DNA of 6,993 nucleotides from Bacteroidales bacterium (GCA_004557195.1 SFER01000113.1:1-6993); one strand, 5' to 3'; positions 1-5,930 are shown, counted from the stretch's first letter. Notes: generated from the sequence alone by a model not told the origin. Numbers and translations are program-made.

Positions 1-1
1 A

Positions 2-856
2 ATTAAGGGTAATTTCCGCATCAAAGGGATACGAACAACCAACCCCGTTGCCGTGGGCGACGAGGTGGAGATTTCTGTAAATGCCGATGGTGTGGCATTT
101 ATAACGGCTATCTCTCCGCGCAAGAATTATATCATTAGGCGTGCTTCCAATCTCTCGAAGGAGTCGCACATCCTGGCTTCCAACCTCGACCAAACTTTCC
201 TCATTGTGTCGCTCGTAAATCCGGTTACATCGCTCACGTTTATCGACCGCTTTCTCGCCACTGCCGAGGCTTACAGCGTTCCGGCGGTGCTGGTGATTAA
301 CAAGTGCGACACATTTGACGACGAACTTGTGGAGTTTGCCGACGCGATGAAATATCTCTATAACAGCATCGGTTACGAGGTGAGGATGGTGTCGGCAGCC
401 ACCGGCGCAGGCATCGATTCTCTTCGTGAAATGCTCGCCGGCAAAACCACTCTGTTTGCCGGGAACAGCGGTGTGGGGAAATCGACTTTGATTAACTGCC
501 TGATTCCCGGGCTGAATTTGCGCACCGGCGAGATTTCCTCCACTCACCACACCGGGATGCACACCACCACGTTCAGCGAGATGCACGATCTCCCGGGCGG
601 AGGCATGATTATCGACACTCCCGGAGTCAAGGGGTTCGGCACTATCGATTTTGATGTGAACGAGGTGGCTCATTATTTCCCCGAGATTTTCCGCGTGAGC
701 GCCGACTGCCGCTATGGCAACTGCACCCACACCCATGAGCCGGGTTGTGCCGTGCTCGCTGCTGTAGAGAATTGCGACATCAGCAAGTCGCGCTATGCCA
801 GCTACCTGAGCATCCTCGACGACGGCAAGGAAGATAAATATCGCAAGCCATTCTAA
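2..856 (+). CDS. rsgA: Ribosome small-subunit-dependent GTPase A (RsgA/YjeQ), 5' end missing
   Basis: RsgA is a circularly permuted GTPase that binds the 30S subunit and helps late 16S/30S maturation in the cytoplasm. The frame is open from base 2 (IKGNFRIKGIRTTNPVAVGD, the OB-fold start), so the true start lies outside the window; the GTG at 53 is internal. Counting from base 2, the G motifs come in the permuted order of the family: G4 NKCD at residues 100-103, then the P-loop GNSGVGKS at 154-161 (bases 461-484), then G3 DTPG at 205-208. The C-terminal zinc-binding motif is complete: Cys236-x4-Cys241-x-His243-x5-Cys249. About 285 residues are present, so only a short N-terminal piece is lost. 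No truncation is seen at the 3' end. The repeat-protein gene follows after 11 nt on the same strand and may be co-transcribed, though no functional link is known. Confidence 0.97.
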   Translation: MKGNFRIKGIRTTNPVAVGDEVEISVNADGVAFITAISPRKNYIIRRASNLSKESHILASNLDQTFLIVSLVNPVTSLTFIDRFLATAEAYSVPAVLVINKCDTFDDELVEFADAMKYLYNSIGYEVRMVSAATGAGIDSLREMLAGKTTLFAGNSGVGKSTLINCLIPGLNLRTGEISSTHHTGMHTTTFSEMHDLPGGGMIIDTPGVKGFGTIDFDVNEVAHYFPEIFRVSADCRYGNCTHTHEPGCAVLAAVENCDISKSRYASYLSILDDGKEDKYRKPF

Positions 857-867
857 ATCACCATATT

Positions 868-1335
868 ATGAAAAATTCTGTTTCTCGACATCTTCTATTT
901 GTGCTAACTCTCGTTTTATCCTTTTCTGCTATGGCACAGTCGCATATTTTCAAGGGAAACTCCACTTCTTGGAGTAATATCCTTTACACCTATGATGGAA
1001 AGTATATCTATCAAGGCAATTCCACTTCGTGGAGCAAAATCCTTTACACTTTCGACGGAAAACATGTGTATAAGGGAAATTCCACTTCTTGGGGCAACAT
1101 CCTCTATACCTTCGACGGGAAGTATATCTACAAAGGGAACTCTACCTCGTGGAGCAACATCCTCTATACCTTCGATGGGAAGCATATCTATCAAGGAAAC
1201 TCCACTTCTTGGAGCAAAATTATTTACACTTTCGACGGCGACAGGTTGTATAGCGGCAACTCCACCTCTTGGAGCAATATCCTTTACACCTTCGATGGGC
1301 ACATACCATTTCCGGTGCTCATGATGGTGATTTAG
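868..1335 (+). CDS. Small secreted protein of six 20-residue GNSTSW...YTFDG repeats
   Basis: The function is not recognised. The 155-residue product begins with a typical Sec signal peptide (basic MKNSVSRH, hydrophobic core, then FSAMAQ; probable cleavage around residues 23-24). There is no lipobox cysteine, so a soluble periplasmic, secreted or surface-associated product is likely. The rest is six tandem units of consensus GNSTSWSNILYTFDG plus KhIYq, starting at Gly30, 50, 70, 90, 110 and 130; the last unit stops after YTFDG. A short hydrophobic tail (HIPFPVLMMVI) ends the protein. Alternating hydrophobic and polar residues around ILYTFDG and KHIYQG suggest paired beta strands, so a beta-solenoid, propeller or flower-like fold is my inference. 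The ATG at 868 is chosen because it gives the full signal peptide; no Shine-Dalgarno is visible, as is normal for this phylum. The gene lies 11 nt after rsgA and ends 4 nt from the opposing patatin gene. Confidence 0.85.
   Translation: MKNSVSRHLLFVLTLVLSFSAMAQSHIFKGNSTSWSNILYTYDGKYIYQGNSTSWSKILYTFDGKHVYKGNSTSWGNILYTFDGKYIYKGNSTSWSNILYTFDGKHIYQGNSTSWSKIIYTFDGDRLYSGNSTSWSNILYTFDGHIPFPVLMMVI
955..1299 (+). repeat. Tandem coding repeat, exact 60-nt period, about 5.75 copies
   Basis: Units begin at 955, 1015, 1075, 1135, 1195 and 1255 with no length variation; the sixth is 45 nt. The amino-acid sequence is almost constant, but codons differ between units: Ser-Thr-Ser is TCCACTTCT, TCCACTTCG, TCTACCTCG or TCCACCTCT, and Gly-Asn is GGAAAC, GGCAAT or GGGAAC. 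Units 2-5 vary mainly at the KhIYq link and at S-N versus S-K or G-N after the Trp. The silent differences indicate repeats held at protein level rather than a very recent slippage expansion. Confidence 0.95.
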
Positions 1336-1339
1336 TCGC

Positions 1340-3634
1340 TTATCGCATGAAGCGCGGTGCGGGGATGTAGATTCCGAAATTAAGTCCGAAGTTCCAGTTG
1401 CTCGACGGATTGCTCAGATAGTTGCAATAGGCGCTGAGCGACAAGTTTTGGAATGTGAACACAAGCGATGCTTCGCCCATGTAGTTGCTCGAGAACCAGC
1501 CGTCCCATTCCGGTTTTCCACCCAAGCCTTTGGATAGCATGCGAATCGGTGTGAAATAGTAGAACTCGGTGCGCAGTTGCAAGTTGTCGAGAATTTTCAC
1601 AATCGGAATCACTCCTGCCGCTGCAAACGAATTGGAGCGGAATGCTGTGTTGAAATAGTTCTCGGTGGATGGAGTGGGGGTGAATGCCGGCGCTTGCACG
1701 AGCATTGCGGTGTAGTTGTTTTGCAATCCTTTGGTGGAAGCCACGACGTCCCATTTTCCGCCAAGCACAAACATTTTTGAGATTTGCCAATATTTGCTGC
1801 CGGTGAGCTCGGCTTGCCCCCAGTAGCAACGCTCATAACTTGTGCCGTAGTCGATTCCCTGCGACATGTATTTGTAGTCGCCATACACACCCGAGATTGA
1901 GGCCTCAAAGTGGAAGCCCGAAGTGGGATAGTTGCTGCTGTTGAGCGTGTTGGTCGAGAATTTCGCTTCGATTTGCCCGAGTCGGTAGTGGGCTTCGTCT
2001 TTTTGTGTCTTTGCAAAATCCACTATGTTGTCGGGGTAGAAGAAGTCTTTAAGGAAGCCGTATCCTACGGTGAGGTCCATTTTCCAGCGTCTGCCGAGAG
2101 CCAAGCCGTAGCAGGCTTTCACGAAATTTTCCTGCTTTAGCACGAATGTCGGGTGGTCGAAGTCGTAGAACAACGCGTCGTTTTCGTAAAATTTGTGGCG
2201 TGTCATCACTCCGGTGAGCCCGATGCTCGATGGTGTGTCGGTTCCGGGTGTGAATTGGGCATTCACCACTCCGGCAAGGTAGCTCTGTCCGAGCCATCCG
2301 CTTATCGACGCGTCGAATGAGCGGAAACTGAGGGTGCGATATGCCGCCGAGAGGTAGAGCATACTGCTTGTCGATGACGACACGTAAGCACCGATTGCGG
2401 CTGTGAGTTTGTTTTTCATCGATGATTGCAACCCGAGGCTGAACATGTCGTTCTCCTTGTTGTATTTGGCTTTGGGGAGCAAGTCGTCGATTTTGCCGTG
2501 TGAAATCACGCGGTAATAGGCAATTTTCGCCTCCTCGGCGGTGATTGTGTCCCCCTCGTCTTTCACGAAGATACCGCGGATGTAGGCGTTTTGCGACGGC
2601 GTGCCGCCTTCCACCTTCACCGAGTCGAAACGGAGTTCGGGGGTGCGGCTTTTGAACACTTGGCGGCGCAGAGCCACGGTCGATGCCGGCACACGGCGGT
2701 GGATGCGGCCTTTAATCGAGTCGATGAGACTTATTGCCTTGTCGTAGCCGATTTTGTATATCGCCTGCGCCTTCGGGAAGTCGAGGAGCCCGAATTCCTT
2801 GAGTTTCACATTGATTTTGATGCCTTGAGCCGAGGGGATGGAGTCGTCTTGCGGCTGCATAATCATCGCCTCAATCTGGTCGATTAGGTTGTCTTTGTCG
2901 ATTGCGCTTTCGCCCGACGACACATCCACGCCTATCATTATCGACGGCGCGAAGTCGCTGCGCATCACATCTATCGGGAAATTGTCGTAGATTCCGCCGT
3001 CGAAGGCGTAAATCCCGTTTATCATTATCGGCTTGAAGACGATAGGGAACGACATCGACGCTCTGATAGCGTCGCCGAGGTCGCCTCGCGAGAACACGAT
3101 TTTCCGCTTGTTATACACATCGCTCCCCACACAGCGAAACGGCACGAAGAGCGAGTTGAAATCGCCTCCGCATTGCGCTGTGTAGGGCGCGAATAGTTCC
3201 ATAAAGGCAAAATTCATGGGCAGCGGGTTGATTAAGCTCTTGGGCAGAATGCCGCTGCTCACTTTTATGCTGTCGTGCACACTGATGTTGAGGCTCAATA
3301 GCGATGGCTTGGGCGCGGGCTTGTTGAAGTAGTACACCAGGTTTTCGTCGATTTGCCCGGTTGACCAGTTGGCAAATCCGGGCGATTGGAGCAATGCCAT
3401 CATCTCCTCGGGAGAGTAGCCCGAGGCATATAGCCCGCCCACAATCGCGCCCATCGATGTCCCGGTGACGAAATCTATGGGGATGTCGTTCTCTTCGAGC
3501 GCCTTTATCACGCCTATGTGTGCAATCCCTTTGGCTCCGCCGCCGCTCAGCACCAGTCCCACCGACTGTGCCGATGTGCCGGCTATTGCTGCAAGAGTGG
3601 CTATTGCCGTTAATATCAGTCTTGTGCAGCGCAT
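1340..3634 (-). CDS. Patatin-like phospholipase fused to POTRA and Omp85/BamA-type beta barrel
   Basis: This 764-residue outer-membrane protein has the layout of the PlpD-like (type Vd) patatin family, in which a lipid acyl hydrolase is attached to a 16-strand-type barrel. Visible parts in order: signal peptide (residues 1 to about 22, ending GTSAQ); patatin domain from about 24 to 310, with oxyanion loop GGGAKG (31-36), nucleophile elbow GTSMG with Ser60, and the catalytic DGG (212-214, Asp212); a POTRA-like segment about 334-400 (FDSVKVEGG...); then a C-terminal region about 410-764 rich in alternating aromatic and polar strands. Both catalytic residues are present, so it should be active; the substrate is probably a phospholipid, but this is not shown by sequence. 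The ATG at 3634 lies 3 nt after the serB stop, so the two are probably co-transcribed and translationally coupled. The final residues (APRFMR) lack the common terminal aromatic, a small oddity. Confidence 0.93.
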   Translation of the reverse strand: MRCTRLILTAIATLAAIAGTSAQSVGLVLSGGGAKGIAHIGVIKALEENDIPIDFVTGTSMGAIVGGLYASGYSPEEMMALLQSPGFANWSTGQIDENLVYYFNKPAPKPSLLSLNISVHDSIKVSSGILPKSLINPLPMNFAFMELFAPYTAQCGGDFNSLFVPFRCVGSDVYNKRKIVFSRGDLGDAIRASMSFPIVFKPIMINGIYAFDGGIYDNFPIDVMRSDFAPSIMIGVDVSSGESAIDKDNLIDQIEAMIMQPQDDSIPSAQGIKINVKLKEFGLLDFPKAQAIYKIGYDKAISLIDSIKGRIHRRVPASTVALRRQVFKSRTPELRFDSVKVEGGTPSQNAYIRGIFVKDEGDTITAEEAKIAYYRVISHGKIDDLLPKAKYNKENDMFSLGLQSSMKNKLTAAIGAYVSSSTSSMLYLSAAYRTLSFRSFDASISGWLGQSYLAGVVNAQFTPGTDTPSSIGLTGVMTRHKFYENDALFYDFDHPTFVLKQENFVKACYGLALGRRWKMDLTVGYGFLKDFFYPDNIVDFAKTQKDEAHYRLGQIEAKFSTNTLNSSNYPTSGFHFEASISGVYGDYKYMSQGIDYGTSYERCYWGQAELTGSKYWQISKMFVLGGKWDVVASTKGLQNNYTAMLVQAPAFTPTPSTENYFNTAFRSNSFAAAGVIPIVKILDNLQLRTEFYYFTPIRMLSKGLGGKPEWDGWFSSNYMGEASLVFTFQNLSLSAYCNYLSNPSSNWNFGLNFGIYIPAPRFMR

Positions 3635-3637
3635 CGG

Positions 3638-4888
3638 TTACAGTGTGTTGGAATTCCCGTCGCTCAAATATGAGTCTTTGAAGCCGAGGAAATAGAGCAC
3701 GCCGTCGATGCCGATGGTAGAGATGCTCTGTCCGGCATTCTGCTTCACCTTGGGCTTGGCGTGGAATGCGATTCCGAGACCGGCAGTCGAGAGCATAGGC
3801 AGGTCGTTGGCTCCGTCGCCCACAGCGATGGTCTGCGCAATGTTTACATTTTCCACCTGTGCTATCAGTTTGAGCAACTCGGCTTTGCGACGCCCGTTGA
3901 CGATTTCGCCCACATAGTTTCCGGTGAGTTTGCCGTTTTCAATCTCAAGTTCGTTGGCATACACATAATCGAAGCCGAATTTCTCCTTGAGGTAGCGACC
4001 GAAATAGGTGAAACCACCCGAAAGAATTGCGGTTTTGTATCCTGCACGCTTGAGCACTTTCATCATTCGGTCAACACCCTCGGTGATGGGGAGGTGTTCG
4101 GCGATGTCTTTCATCACGCTCTCATCGAGACCTTTGAGCAGAGCCACACGCTCCTTGAAACTCTCGTTGAAGTCGATTTCGCCGCGCATAGCGCTCTCGG
4201 TGATTGCTTTCACCTTGTCGCCCACTCCGGCACGCATAGCGAGTTCGTCGATAACCTCGGTTTCGATAAGCGTAGAATCCATATCGAAGCAGATGAGGCG
4301 GCGGCTGCGGCGGTACATGTTGTCCTCCTGCATCGAGATATCAAACTCCATCTCGGCAGCCATCTGCATGAAGTCGCTCTGCATCTGTTCCTTATTGAGC
4401 GGGTTGCCGCGCACCGAAAATTCCACGCACGACTTGGACAGCGGCTGCTCCTTGTCGGTGAGGGGCATACGTCCCGTGAGGCGTTGAATGCCGTCGATGT
4501 TCATCCCCTGCTCTGCCACCACATTCGTTACCTTTGCCATCTGCTTGGCAGTGAGTTTACGTCCGAGGATGGTGATGATATATCGGTTTTTCCCTTGCAT
4601 ACTCACCCACTTGGAGTAGTCTTCCACCGAGATAGGGGAGAAGCGAATCTGCACATTCAGTTCGTAAGCCTTGAAGAGCAGCTCCTTGAGGATTTCGCCC
4701 GAGCGCTCGCTGTCGGTTTTGAAAAGGATACCGAGGGCGAGGTTGTGGTGGATGTCTGCCTGACCGATATCGAGTATTTGGGCATCATACTTAGCAAGAA
4801 TTTCGGTGAGCGACGAGGTAACACCGGGTCGGTCTTGACCGGAGATGTTGATAAGGATAAGTTCGAGTTCGGGTGTCTTTTCAGCCAT
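3638..4888 (-). CDS. serB: Phosphoserine phosphatase with two N-terminal ACT domains
   Basis: SerB removes phosphate from O-phospho-L-serine, the last step of serine synthesis from 3-phosphoglycerate, in the cytoplasm. The 416-residue product starts with an ACT domain (about 8-80, ELILINISGQDRPGVTSS), then a second ACT-like domain (about 100-185, YIITILGRKLTAKQM), likely for amino-acid sensing. The HAD phosphatase domain follows: motif I DMDST (202-206, Asp202 as nucleophile), motif II around Ser290 (ILSGG), motif III Lys335 (NGRRKAEL) and motif IV GDGAND (357-362). All catalytic residues are intact. I chose the ATG at 4888 (MAEKTPELEL); a TTG two codons upstream at 4894 is in frame but less likely. 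A TAnnTTTG promoter box sits about 50 nt upstream. The patatin gene follows after 3 nt. A long open frame on the opposite strand is a by-product of codon use. Confidence 0.96.
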   Translation of the reverse strand: MAEKTPELELILINISGQDRPGVTSSLTEILAKYDAQILDIGQADIHHNLALGILFKTDSERSGEILKELLFKAYELNVQIRFSPISVEDYSKWVSMQGKNRYIITILGRKLTAKQMAKVTNVVAEQGMNIDGIQRLTGRMPLTDKEQPLSKSCVEFSVRGNPLNKEQMQSDFMQMAAEMEFDISMQEDNMYRRSRRLICFDMDSTLIETEVIDELAMRAGVGDKVKAITESAMRGEIDFNESFKERVALLKGLDESVMKDIAEHLPITEGVDRMMKVLKRAGYKTAILSGGFTYFGRYLKEKFGFDYVYANELEIENGKLTGNYVGEIVNGRRKAELLKLIAQVENVNIAQTIAVGDGANDLPMLSTAGLGIAFHAKPKVKQNAGQSISTIGIDGVLYFLGFKDSYLSDGNSNTL

Positions 4889-4937
4889 AATCAAGTTGAT
4901 AATTAGTATTACATTGGATTAATAAAAATTGCAATTA

Positions 4938-4945
4938 CAAAATTA
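4938..4945 (-). promoter_or_regulatory. Bacteroidota-type -7 promoter box for serB-patatin operon
   Basis: Read on the minus strand this is TAATTTTG, a perfect match to the phylum's sigma-70-type -7 consensus TAnnTTTG. It lies in an AT-rich stretch about 50 nt upstream of the serB ATG at 4888. A good -33 TTTG at the usual spacing of about 19 nt is not seen; a TTTTTG occurs only 11 nt upstream. The expected transcript start is near 4931, giving a leader of about 40 nt. Position and lack of another candidate favour it; no start-site data are available. Confidence 0.55.
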
Positions 4946-5160
4946 GTGATAAATCGCAAAAATCATCCCATTTTCGTCATTTTTTTGCATTTCTCGGCTC
5001 CGCCCCGGCCTGTATATATCAAAATAGTGCCCCACAACGAGAGAAAACATGCGCGATTCACCACCAAGATAGGCGGCTTTCCGCCGATGTGCAACGCAAG
5101 TCCGGGCGTGGTGTAGCGAGGGGTGTACCTTCGGCACGCAGTTGGGGAGGGCACATCGCG

Positions 5161-5188
5161 ACCCTGCACAACTGCGTAAGTGCAGGGT
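5161..5188. repeat. Hairpin S0, left arm (9-bp perfect stem)
   Basis: ACCCTGCAC (5161-5169) pairs perfectly with GTGCAGGGT (5180-5188) around the 10-nt loop AACTGCGTAA. The counterpart at 5774-5799 keeps nine of the ten loop bases in inverted orientation while one stem T:A pair is G:C there. No T-run follows on either strand, so a terminator role is unlikely. Confidence 0.75.
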
Positions 5189-5328
5189 TATGCTCAGGCA
5201 CGCCACCTCGTGGCTTCCAGCCGATGCAGCCATCGCATTGTGGCGGTCTTGAGCCGCCATCACCTTGTGGCGTTCGTAGGGCGATATCGTCCCTCCGTGG
5301 CAGCGATGATGACCGGAGGCGTGCATTT

Positions 5329-5351
5329 CCGCCACCCCGGCAGGCGGTGGC
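5329..5351. repeat. Hairpin S1, left arm
   Basis: GCCACC (5331-5336) pairs with GGTGGC (5346-5351) around CCGGCAGGC. An alternative stem is CCGCC (5329-5333) with GGCGG (5343-5347). The right-arm copy (5628-5648) is identical in inverted orientation, and the match extends downstream through CAGC. Confidence 0.7.
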
Positions 5352-5363
5352 AGCTGTGCGAAA

Positions 5364-5403
5364 CCCCGTATTTCGCCACGCGGGGTCGTGGCGACATGCG
5401 GGG
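5364..5403. repeat. Hairpin S2, left arm (40 nt)
   Basis: CCCCGTATTTCGCCAC (5364-5379) pairs with GTGGCGACATGCGGGG (5388-5403) around the 8-nt loop GCGGGGTC: 14 Watson-Crick pairs, one G-T pair and one mismatch. The right-arm version has the same total length and the same two imperfect positions, but a different inner stem. Confidence 0.8.
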
Positions 5404-5428
5404 CGTGCCAAATCGCTCCACCCAAATC

Positions 5429-5446
5429 GCACCCCGGAGGTGGTGC
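5429..5446. repeat. Hairpin S3, left arm
   Basis: GCACC (5429-5433) pairs with GGTGC (5442-5446) around CCGGAGGT. The right-arm copy has the identical loop in inverted orientation but a 6-bp stem, GCCACC/GGTGGC, so a base pair was gained or lost on both sides together. Confidence 0.7.
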
Positions 5447-5508
5447 GGGGCTGTGCTACCGCTGTGGATTGGCGTGTATCATCTTGTCTGTCAATGATGT
5501 AATACATT

Positions 5509-5516
5509 TATGTTTG
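5509..5516 (+). promoter_or_regulatory. Possible -7 promoter box in centre of the inverted repeat
   Basis: TATGTTTG fits TAnnTTTG exactly and lies in the only AT-rich part of the element. A TTG at 5484-5486 could serve as a -33 element, but the 22-nt gap is a little longer than the usual 19-21. Transcription would start near 5523 and run through the right-arm hairpins. A six-base match is expected by chance a few times in a window of this size, so this is only a candidate. Confidence 0.25.
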
Positions 5517-5531
5517 GCGCGATGACGGCCT

Positions 5532-5551
5532 GCCACCACCTCCGGGGTGGC
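5532..5551. repeat. Hairpin S3', right arm
   Basis: GCCACC (5532-5537) pairs with GGTGGC (5546-5551) around ACCTCCGG, the exact complement of the left-arm loop CCGGAGGT. Its stem is one pair longer than that of its partner at 5429-5446. Confidence 0.7.
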
Positions 5552-5575
5552 ATATTGGGGGCGCCGTCGGGTGGT

Positions 5576-5615
5576 CCCCGCATGTCGCCGACACCCATGT
5601 CGGCGAAATACGGGG
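5576..5615. repeat. Hairpin S2', right arm (40 nt)
   Basis: CCCCGCATGTCGCCGACA (5576-5593) pairs with TGTCGGCGAAATACGGGG (5598-5615) around the 4-nt loop CCCA: 18 positions with one T/G-type pair and one mismatch. In inverted orientation the outer 14 bases on each side equal the left-arm copy, while the inner pairs AC/GT are replaced by GACA/TGTC and the loop shrinks from 8 to 4 nt. Confidence 0.8.
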
Positions 5616-5627
5616 CTACGCACGGCT

Positions 5628-5648
5628 GCCACCGCCTGCCGGGGTGGC
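5628..5648. repeat. Hairpin S1', right arm
   Basis: GCCACC (5628-5633) pairs with GGTGGC (5643-5648) around GCCTGCCGG. It is the exact reverse complement of 5331-5351 in the left arm. Confidence 0.7.
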
Positions 5649-5773
5649 GAAAATGCTCGCCTTTTGTCATCATCTGCCGACGGCGGAGTGGCAGCGATGG
5701 CATCGCAAGCGAAGCGCCCGGGTATCTGCTGTGGAGCATGGTGGTTGCTGCAACGCAGCTAACCTGCCAATAG

Positions 5774-5799
5774 CCCGGCACTTACGCAGTGGTGCCGGG
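5774..5799. repeat. Hairpin S0', right arm (8-bp perfect stem)
   Basis: CCCGGCAC (5774-5781) pairs with GTGCCGGG (5792-5799) around TTACGCAGTG. The loop matches the reverse complement of the left-arm loop (TTACGCAGTT) at nine of ten bases. The fourth stem pair is G:C here and T:A there, a two-sided change. Confidence 0.75.
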
Positions 5800-5877
5800 T
5801 TTGCGAGATATATGATGTGCGTGCCAACGGTACGCTCCTGTAGCGCAGGACCACTACTATTGCTTACTGCAAAAAGT

Positions 5878-5906
5878 GTGCCCTGCTCCGCGAGGGGGCA
5901 GGGCAC
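5878..5906 (-). terminator. Rho-independent terminator of the downstream-read minus-strand gene
   Basis: On the minus strand a 9-bp perfect stem GTGCCCTGC/GCAGGGCAC, extendable by two more pairs past one A-C mismatch to a 5-nt loop, is followed by ACTTTTTGC. The hairpin starts 24 nt after the TAA at 5931-5933, the expected place for the terminator of the secreted-protein gene. It separates that gene from the hairpin-rich region. Confidence 0.8.
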
Positions 5907-5930
5907 CGAGATACATCCTCTGTGAAGCGG

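Larger units (their letters stand above)
5125..5833. repeat. Large imperfect inverted repeat with mirrored hairpins
   Basis: Two arms of about 300 nt (5125-5446 and 5532-5833) face each other around an AT-rich centre of about 85 nt. The same elements occur in mirror order. Outermost is GTACCTTCGGCACGCA at 5125-5140, matching the reverse complement of 5818-5833 at 14 of 16 bases. Inward come a hairpin with conserved loop (5161-5188 and 5774-5799), a CCACCCCGG hairpin (5331-5351 and 5628-5648), a 40-nt hairpin (5364-5403 and 5576-5615) and a GGAGGT-loop hairpin (5429-5446 and 5532-5551). Between the outermost hairpin pair and the next, the arms are largely dissimilar apart from GATGATGAC (5305-5313) and its complement (5666-5674). 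It could be two REP- or MITE-like units inserted tail to tail, or a structured RNA locus. No target-site duplication was recognised. Confidence 0.8.
4946..5930. other. Long non-coding, GC-rich, hairpin-dense intergenic region
   Basis: Nearly 1 kb between the serB promoter and the end of the next minus-strand gene holds no convincing gene. It begins AT-rich (4946-5030) and turns GC-rich from about 5040, unlike the flanking genes. Open frames exist in several overlapping frames on both strands, are rich in Arg, Pro, His, Trp and Cys, and match no family I recognise. Small hairpins include GGCGG-CTTT-CCGCC (5072-5085), CGATG-CAGC-CATCG (5222-5235), TGGCGG/CCGCCA (5241-5259, 7-nt loop) and GCGAT-GGC-ATCGC (5694-5706). 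The core is the inverted repeat listed separately. No transposase, tRNA or CRISPR was seen here. Confidence 0.8.

Noticed and set aside
955..1299. CRISPR-like array (60-nt periodic repeat)
   Set aside because: Repeat units are contiguous without variable spacers and form a continuous open frame with a signal peptide.
916..1302. Antisense repetitive open frame opposite the repeat protein
   Set aside because: Its periodicity (APRSGV...) is just the 60-nt repeat read backwards; it lacks a signal peptide, unlike the + strand frame.
1300..1370. Frameshift at the end of the repeat protein (an alternative frame reads HDGDLVAYRMKRGAGM)
   Set aside because: The alternative frame overlaps the antisense of the patatin C-terminus and does not resume the 20-residue repeat; the hydrophobic tail in frame is a plausible natural end.
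4889..4894. TTG start for serB two codons upstream
   Set aside because: ATG at 4888 is stronger and the family normally begins just before the first ACT strand; the extra two residues add nothing.
3761..4906. 381-codon open frame on + opposite serB
   Set aside because: Lies antisense to a gene with all SerB motifs intact; composition is rich in His, Glu and Val, as expected from a mirrored codon pattern, with no recognisable domain.
4943..4990. 15-codon peptide MQKNDENGMIFAIYH upstream of serB, a possible leader peptide
   Set aside because: Its stop overlaps the predicted -7 promoter box, so it would lie upstream of the serB transcript; no regulatory codon run or attenuator hairpin accompanies it.
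5161..5188. Left S0 hairpin as a terminator
   Set aside because: No T-run follows on either strand and no gene ends nearby.
5089..5507. Several overlapping open frames in the GC-rich intergenic region
   Set aside because: Overlap on both strands, skewed Arg/Pro/His/Cys composition, hairpin-rich DNA and no domain; they follow from high GC and palindromes.
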